Assembly: GCA_007136095.1 (NCBI GenBank)
Contig: SLHP01000151.1
Coordinates: 1 to 38,861 of the forward strand
Direction: 5' to 3'
DNA from: Nitriliruptoraceae bacterium
GTDB taxonomy: Bacteria > Actinomycetota > Nitriliruptoria > Nitriliruptorales > Nitriliruptoraceae
Length of the DNA: 38,861 nucleotides
In this document: positions 34,654 through 38,861 of the stretch, in pieces
Numbering within the stretch: the stretch's first letter is position 1
Layout of the letters: each line of letters opens with the position of its first letter
Program-made: the position numbers and the translations under genes
The notes under the pieces: generated by a model
Seen by the model: the letters and a program-made list of their open reading frames with translations, nothing else
Told to the model about the DNA's origin: nothing
The model's database searches: none

Positions 34654-35901
34654 ATGTCCTTGTTCAGACAGAAGCATGCCACCACGTCCCTGCCGATGCG
34701 CGCCGTCGCGCTCATCGCGGTCCTCGGTTTCGCCCTTGCCGCCTGCGGTGAAGCTGAGATCGAACCAGAAGAGGCGGCCGAGGAGACCGACGAGGTCGAG
34801 GAAGCCGACGAGGTCGAGGAAGCCGAGCCGGAGGGTGACGGACCCCATGTGGTCGTCACGACCAGCATCCTGGGCGACATCGTCGCAACGCTCGTCGGTG
34901 ACGACGGCCGTGTGGATGTGATCATGCCTCCGGGTGCGGACCCCCACGGGTTCCAGCCATCGGCGTCCGACGCTGCCATGATGCGTGAAGCGGACCTGGT
35001 GGTCGCCAATGGGCTCGACCTCGAGGAGAACCTCGTCTCGGCACTCGACGCCGCGGAAGAAGAAGGCGTCCGGGTCTTCACCCTCGCCGACAAACTCGAC
35101 CCGATCGACTTCGACTGGGACGGTCCGCACAGCCATGGTGACGATGACCATGGGTACGACGACGACGATCATGGGCATAACGACGATGGTCATGGGCATG
35201 ATGACGATGGTCATGGGCACGACGATGATGGTCATGGGCATGACGATGATGGTCATGGGCATGATGACGATGACCACGGGCACGACGATGATGGTCATGG
35301 GCACGACGACGATGACCACGGGCACGACGACCACGATGACCATGACCACGGTCCCGAGGACCCGCACGTCTGGTTCGACCCGGTCCGGATGGCCGAGGGT
35401 GTCCAGATGCTCGCAGCTGAACTCGCTGATGTCGACACCCGCCTCGACGCCACCGAGTGGGAGAGTCGCGGAGAGGACTACGCCGCGGAACTGATGGAAC
35501 TCGACGAGGAGATCGCGGAGATCCTGTCCGCCGTGCCGGCTGGGAACCGACAGCTCGTCACCAACCACGACGCCCTGGGCTACCTTGCCGCCCGCTACGA
35601 GTTCGAGGTGTTGGCAACGGTGATCCCGGGTTCATCCACGCAGGCTGAGGCTGACGCAGCCGGCTTCGCGGCGCTGATCGAGACGGTCGAGGACGCCGGC
35701 GTGACCGCGGTCTTCGCGGAGAACACCGATTCCACGACGCTTGCGGACCAGTTGGCCAGCGAGGTGATCGGTCGCAGCGACCTCGAGGTCGAGGTCGTCC
35801 GGATCTACACCGATGCCCTCGGCGAGGACGGCAGTGGCGCCGAGACCTACCCGGGCCTGCTGCGGACCACGTCGACGCTGATCGCTGACGCACTCAGTTG
35901 A
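34654..35901 (+). CDS. znuA: zinc ABC transporter substrate-binding lipoprotein ZnuA
   Basis: Cluster A-I solute-binding lipoprotein that captures zinc for the ZnuB/ZnuC importer, 415 residues. A signal peptide (about 10-30) ends in the lipobox LAAC with Cys31. An acidic Glu-rich linker (about 32-60) precedes the first lobe, with the ligand His of PHGFQPS near 97. A long His/Asp-rich loop (about 160-232) holds nine 7-residue units ending in HGH, encoded by 21-bp tandem repeats. The second lobe includes DPHVWFDP, NHDALGY and AENTDS, completing the metal site. The stop overlaps the TTG of znuB. The length exceeds typical ZnuA because of the loop. Confidence 0.94.
   Translation: MSLFRQKHATTSLPMRAVALIAVLGFALAACGEAEIEPEEAAEETDEVEEADEVEEAEPEGDGPHVVVTTSILGDIVATLVGDDGRVDVIMPPGADPHGFQPSASDAAMMREADLVVANGLDLEENLVSALDAAEEEGVRVFTLADKLDPIDFDWDGPHSHGDDDHGYDDDDHGHNDDGHGHDDDGHGHDDDGHGHDDDGHGHDDDDHGHDDDGHGHDDDDHGHDDHDDHDHGPEDPHVWFDPVRMAEGVQMLAAELADVDTRLDATEWESRGEDYAAELMELDEEIAEILSAVPAGNRQLVTNHDALGYLAARYEFEVLATVIPGSSTQAEADAAGFAALIETVEDAGVTAVFAENTDSTTLADQLASEVIGRSDLEVEVVRIYTDALGEDGSGAETYPGLLRTTSTLIADALS
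35149..35337 (+). repeat. 21-bp tandem repeats encoding the His/Asp loop of ZnuA
   Basis: Nine units begin at 35149 and recur exactly every 21 bases, encoding HG(H/Y)(D/N)DD(G/D). Mixed CAT/CAC and GAT/GAC codons show that the copies have diverged silently. Such arrays vary in number by slippage and could tune loop length. Confidence 0.9.
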
Positions 35902-36770
35902 TCTCGACCCTGATCGAGCTGGTCACCGAACCGTTCGCCTTCATGTTCATGCGCAACGCGCTCATGGCGGGGCTGCTGACGGTGGTGGCCAGCTCGCTCA
36001 TCGGGACCTGGGTCGTGATGCGTGGGATGGCCTTCATGGGCGATGCGCTCGCCCATGGGGTCCTCCCGGGCATCGCGATCGCGTTCATCCTCGGCGGGTC
36101 GTTGATGCTCGGTGGTGCGCTCAGCGCTGCGGTCATGATCGCCGGGGTCTCGCTGGCCAGCGCGCGCAGCCGGCTCGGCGAGGACACCGCGATCGGCCTG
36201 TTGTTCGTCGGGATGTTGGCGGCTGGTGTCGCCATCATCTCCAAACGCGGGGCTTACGCCGGGGACCTGACGACGATCCTGTTCGGCGACCCGATCGGGG
36301 TCACGCGGTCTGACCTTCGCACCACGGCGATCGCCGCCGCCGTGACGATCATCCTCACGATCGTGTTCTACCGACCTTTCCTGGCGTTGTCCTTCAGTCG
36401 CGACAAGGCGCAGGTCCTCGGACTCCACCCGCAGCTGGCGCACCTGGCGATGCTCGGCCTGGTCGCGCTGGTGGTGGTCACCTCGTTCCGGACCGTCGGA
36501 ACGTTGCTGGTTTTCGCCTTCATCGTGGCGCCGCCTGCCACCGCAGCCCTGGTCTCGCGCCGGGTCCCGATCATGATGGGCGTGTCGATGGTGATCGGCG
36601 CACTCGGCGTCTTCATCGGGCTGCTGGTCAGTTTCCACGCAGGGACGGCGACGGCTCCGACCATCGCCGGCCTCACCGTGGTGGCCTTCTTCCTGATCCT
36701 CGCGATCAAGGAGGCCCGGTCGGGCGCGCAGCGCTACCGCCGCGGCCGCTCACTGCTCACCGCGGGTTGA
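35898..36770 (+). CDS. znuB: zinc ABC transporter permease ZnuB
   Basis: Integral membrane permease of the zinc importer, 290 residues, ABC-3 family. About eight to nine hydrophobic segments are visible, with the family segment MRGMAFMGDALAHGVLPGIAI near residues 42-62 (two adjoining segments), the coupling-helix region VLGLHPQLAHL near 172-182 and GTLLVFAFIVAPPATAAL near 203-220. The C-terminus is short and basic. TTG 35898 overlaps the znuA stop (TTGA), giving translational coupling. It converges with the Zur-like gene, leaving 44 bases. Confidence 0.93.
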   Translation: MISTLIELVTEPFAFMFMRNALMAGLLTVVASSLIGTWVVMRGMAFMGDALAHGVLPGIAIAFILGGSLMLGGALSAAVMIAGVSLASARSRLGEDTAIGLLFVGMLAAGVAIISKRGAYAGDLTTILFGDPIGVTRSDLRTTAIAAAVTIILTIVFYRPFLALSFSRDKAQVLGLHPQLAHLAMLGLVALVVVTSFRTVGTLLVFAFIVAPPATAALVSRRVPIMMGVSMVIGALGVFIGLLVSFHAGTATAPTIAGLTVVAFFLILAIKEARSGAQRYRRGRSLLTAG

Positions 36771-36814
36771 AGCAGCGGCGGGTTGAGGCAGCGCCCACCG
36801 GGAATGACGGTGGG

Positions 36815-37279
36815 TCAGGCGCAGATCTCGCACGTGCCGACGAGTTCGAACCGGTGCGAATCGACGATGAAGTTCTGCTGGGCGAGGGCCTCGTCCGCGG
36901 CACTGGCCAGCGCCTTCTCGATCGTCGGCGGGAGCACCACGTCGTCCAGGCGGCCGCAGGCGGTGCACACCAGGTGGTGGTGGTGTTCTGAGAGTTCCTC
37001 GGTCAGTTCGTACCGGGCGACGTCGTCGGTGGATGCCAGGCGGTGCACCGCGCCGCACTGTTCGAGGATGGCGAGGTTGCGGTACAGCGAACTCTGCGAC
37101 TGGGTCGCGCCCCGGTCCATCAGCTCCGGGATCGTGACCGGCCGCTCGGCAGCCTGGAGGAGCTCCACGAGTTGACGCCGCCCCAGCGTGTAGCGCTGGC
37201 GCGTACGACGCAGCTGCTCGTCGACGGTCGCGTGGATGTCGGTTGCGTGGGTGTCGGTTGCGTGGGTGTCGGTAGCCAT
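36815..37279 (-). CDS. zur: Fur-family regulator, probably Zur
   Basis: A 154-residue winged-helix regulator of the Fur family, most likely zinc-sensing given its neighbours. It has the DNA-binding part (about 20-85, with TQSQSSLYRNLAIL), HHHHLVCTACG near 104-114 (metal site 1 and first CxxC) and CEIC at the C-terminus, the second CxxC of the structural zinc. The N-terminus carries three 5-residue repeats ATDTH/ATDTH/ATDIH, encoded by 15-bp repeats. ATG 37279 is used; the open frame continues upstream to 37321 without clear bias. TACCCT lies 7 bases from the ATG and could be a -10 of a near-leaderless transcript. It converges with znuB. Confidence 0.9.
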   Translation of the reverse strand: MATDTHATDTHATDIHATVDEQLRRTRQRYTLGRRQLVELLQAAERPVTIPELMDRGATQSQSSLYRNLAILEQCGAVHRLASTDDVARYELTEELSEHHHHLVCTACGRLDDVVLPPTIEKALASAADEALAQQNFIVDSHRFELVGTCEICA

Positions 37280-37441
37280 GCCCCCAGGGTAGGGCACGTT
37301 CTCGGAATGGTGCGACATCACGCGCTGGCGGATCTCGTGGTGCGCGGGATCGAGCGGCGACGCCCGCCGGCTAGACTCCTACCGTCGCAGACCCGGTCCG
37401 GGTGACGACTTCCTCCGCTCCCTTGACGCCTCGGAGCCCTT

Positions 37442-38374
37442 GTGCGCACACCCCGCCGCGCGGTCGCGGCCCTGTCCATCCTCGTGCTCATCCTCGTCGG
37501 ATGTGGTTCCGACGTCCCAGCGTCCGCCGCCGCGACGGTGGACGGCACGCAGATCCCACGGTCCCAACTCGAGGATGCGGTCACCGACATCACCGACCGG
37601 ACCGGCAGCATCGACGGCGCGGACTCGGAGGTACGGACCGCGGTGGTCGAGCCGCTCCAGCGGCAACTGCTCAGCCTGTTCATCCAGGCCGAGATCATCC
37701 GCGAGGTGGCCGACGAACGCGGCATCGAGATCGATGACCAGGCCATCGAGGAGCAGATCGAGGCCGACACCGCCGAACTCGGCGGCGAGGACGAGTTCAC
37801 TGAGGTGCTGGCGCAGTCCCAGCTCACCCTGGAGGTCTATCGCGACGTGTTGCTGCCCGCGCAGCAGCGGGTCGAGGCCATCCGCGAGAGCCTGCAGGCG
37901 GACCTGCCCGACACCGAGGTCCGCACGGCACGGCACATCCTGGTCGATGACGCGGACGAGGCCCAGGAGATCATCGAACTGCTCGACGATGGGGCGGACT
38001 TCGCCGAACTCGCCGAGGAGCGTTCCCAGGATCCCGGCAGCGGTGCCCAGGGTGGCGACCTCGGACCGGCGCCACGCGGTTCGTACGTCGAGGAGTTCGA
38101 GGAGGCCGTCTGGGAGTCCGAACTCGACGTCGTCGTCGGCCCCGTGGAGACGCAGTTCGGGTTCCACATCATCGAGGTGACCGACGAAGCGGTCCTGTCG
38201 GGCGAGGATCAGGACCCGGGAATCCAGGCGCAGGCACTCGACGCGCAACTGTCGGAGTTGCTCCAGAGCTCGTTCGGTGAGGCCGATGTCGAGGTCGATC
38301 CGGCGTTCGGTGCCTGGGACAGCGACCTTGGTGAGGTCGTCGACGAGGCTCCGGCCGGCTCCGGCGATCAGTAA
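37442..38374 (+). CDS. SurA/PrsA-like peptidyl-prolyl isomerase lipoprotein
   Basis: Extracytoplasmic foldase of the SurA/PrsA type, 310 residues. A signal peptide ends in the lipobox LVGC (Cys near 21), then a helical SurA-like N-domain (about 28-150), with the segment PRSQLEDAVTDI, and a parvulin domain (about 155-250) marked by RHILVDDADEAQEI, DGADFAELAEERSQDPGSGAQGGDLG (adjoining segments) and VGPVETQFGFHIIEV. An acidic tail follows. The GTG is preceded by GGAG 8 bases upstream. It lies 3 bases before mazG, suggesting one transcript, and diverges from zur. Confidence 0.9.
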   Translation: MRTPRRAVAALSILVLILVGCGSDVPASAAATVDGTQIPRSQLEDAVTDITDRTGSIDGADSEVRTAVVEPLQRQLLSLFIQAEIIREVADERGIEIDDQAIEEQIEADTAELGGEDEFTEVLAQSQLTLEVYRDVLLPAQQRVEAIRESLQADLPDTEVRTARHILVDDADEAQEIIELLDDGADFAELAEERSQDPGSGAQGGDLGPAPRGSYVEEFEEAVWESELDVVVGPVETQFGFHIIEVTDEAVLSGEDQDPGIQAQALDAQLSELLQSSFGEADVEVDPAFGAWDSDLGEVVDEAPAGSGDQ

Positions 38375-38377
38375 CTG

Positions 38378-38861
38378 ATGCCGGAGCCCCAGCGTCGGAT
38401 CGTCCTGGTCGAGACCTCGGCGGCCCTGCCCGGGCTGTTGCCGTTCCAGGCGTGGGACGCACTGGCGCTCGCAGATGAGATCCTCGTCCGCGATCGTGAG
38501 AAGCATCCCAGCGTGCCCTACCTGTACGCGGCCGGACTGGACCTGGTCACCGTCGAGCCCGCTTCGCTGGAACGGGGAGACCTCGATCTGACCCGCCCTG
38601 GTTCCGCGGACGATCGTCGGCTGGCCAAGGCGTTGGTGGAGCGGGCCCTCGGCGACGGGGTCCCGGTGTTCCTCCTCGGCCCCGATGACGACGGGTTGGC
38701 GAAAGCGCTCGCCGGTATGAGCGCCGAACCGGACGTCGAGATCGAACTGGTCTTCCTCGCCCCCATCCCCGCCGGAACCGAACTGCTGGGTCTGGTCGAG
38801 GTGATGCGCCAACTCCGCGACCCACAGACGGGCTGTCCGTGGGATCTGGAGCAGGACCACA
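38378..38861 (+). CDS. mazG: nucleoside triphosphate pyrophosphohydrolase MazG, N-terminal part
   Basis: Only 161 codons are inside the window; the frame is open to the last base. Residues 1-125 are a tetrapyrrole-methylase-like or degenerate N-terminal extension seen in many actinobacterial MazG proteins. From about 134 the MazG start appears: LLGLVEVMRQLRDPQTGCPWDLEQDH, with the motif GCPWD. The enzyme hydrolyses non-canonical or all NTPs to NMPs and pyrophosphate and helps in stress survival. ATG 38378 comes 3 bases after the parvulin stop. Confidence 0.88.
   Translation, partial: MPEPQRRIVLVETSAALPGLLPFQAWDALALADEILVRDREKHPSVPYLYAAGLDLVTVEPASLERGDLDLTRPGSADDRRLAKALVERALGDGVPVFLLGPDDDGLAKALAGMSAEPDVEIELVFLAPIPAGTELLGLVEVMRQLRDPQTGCPWDLEQDH

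Noticed and set aside
35149-35337. CRISPR-like regular repeats
   Set aside because: The 21-bp units are directly adjoining, without spacers, and encode in-frame residues of ZnuA.

Overview
The window is high-GC chromosomal DNA of a member of the Actinomycetota. Support comes from an RpfB-type resuscitation factor with DUF348 and G5 domains, a DUF4191 membrane protein, a BTAD (SARP-type) regulator, remnants of a mycothiol-dependent formaldehyde dehydrogenase, strong G/C bias at third codon positions, and frequent GTG/TTG starts. A deep-branching class is possible, but the sequence alone does not settle it.

Layout. 1-1920: an MFS exporter cut by the window edge, and a formaldehyde-detoxification pair (mscR-like dehydrogenase and metallo-beta-lactamase-fold hydrolase) reduced to fragments. 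1889-8313: a membrane-anchored alpha/beta hydrolase, then the housekeeping run rsmI, tatD, rpfB-like, rsmA, ispE. 8419-8493: tRNA-Gln(TTG). 8545-10601: purE and purK on the minus strand with a 47-codon ORF upstream. 10747-12627: leuA behind a probable leaderless leucine leader peptide with a perfect 11-bp hairpin. 12670-21903: glmU, prs, an unrecognised 152-residue protein, rplY, pth, DUF4191, mfd. 21940-26414: a SnoaL-like protein and a cupin, divergent from a 1163-residue BTAD/ATPase regulator; three GTGCAG repeats at exact 11-bp spacing lie between them. 26430-28610: a second MFS transporter and an exonuclease III.

28646-37279 is a metal-homeostasis island and the most interesting part. 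It holds znuA and znuB on the plus strand, znuC divergent, and a Zur-like regulator convergent with znuB. Behind znuC on the minus strand are an ArsR protein with a complete SmtB-like alpha-5 zinc-site motif and a 99-residue, 27-histidine protein made of two 35-residue repeats; its predicted promoter carries a 14-bp palindrome between -35 and -10. Next comes a three-gene, overlapping operon: a YpdA/CzcO-like flavoprotein ending in CCxxxCxC, a short FeoB-like GTPase-permease, and a second flavoprotein. A Fur-family-type 7-1-7 box overlaps this operon's predicted promoter and resembles the box in the znuA/znuC intergenic region. I read the operon as a candidate zinc-starvation-induced metal-uptake system of unusual composition; this is inference from context.

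37442-38861 ends the window with a SurA/PrsA-like parvulin lipoprotein and the start of mazG. No insertion sequence, prophage, CRISPR array or rRNA was seen.
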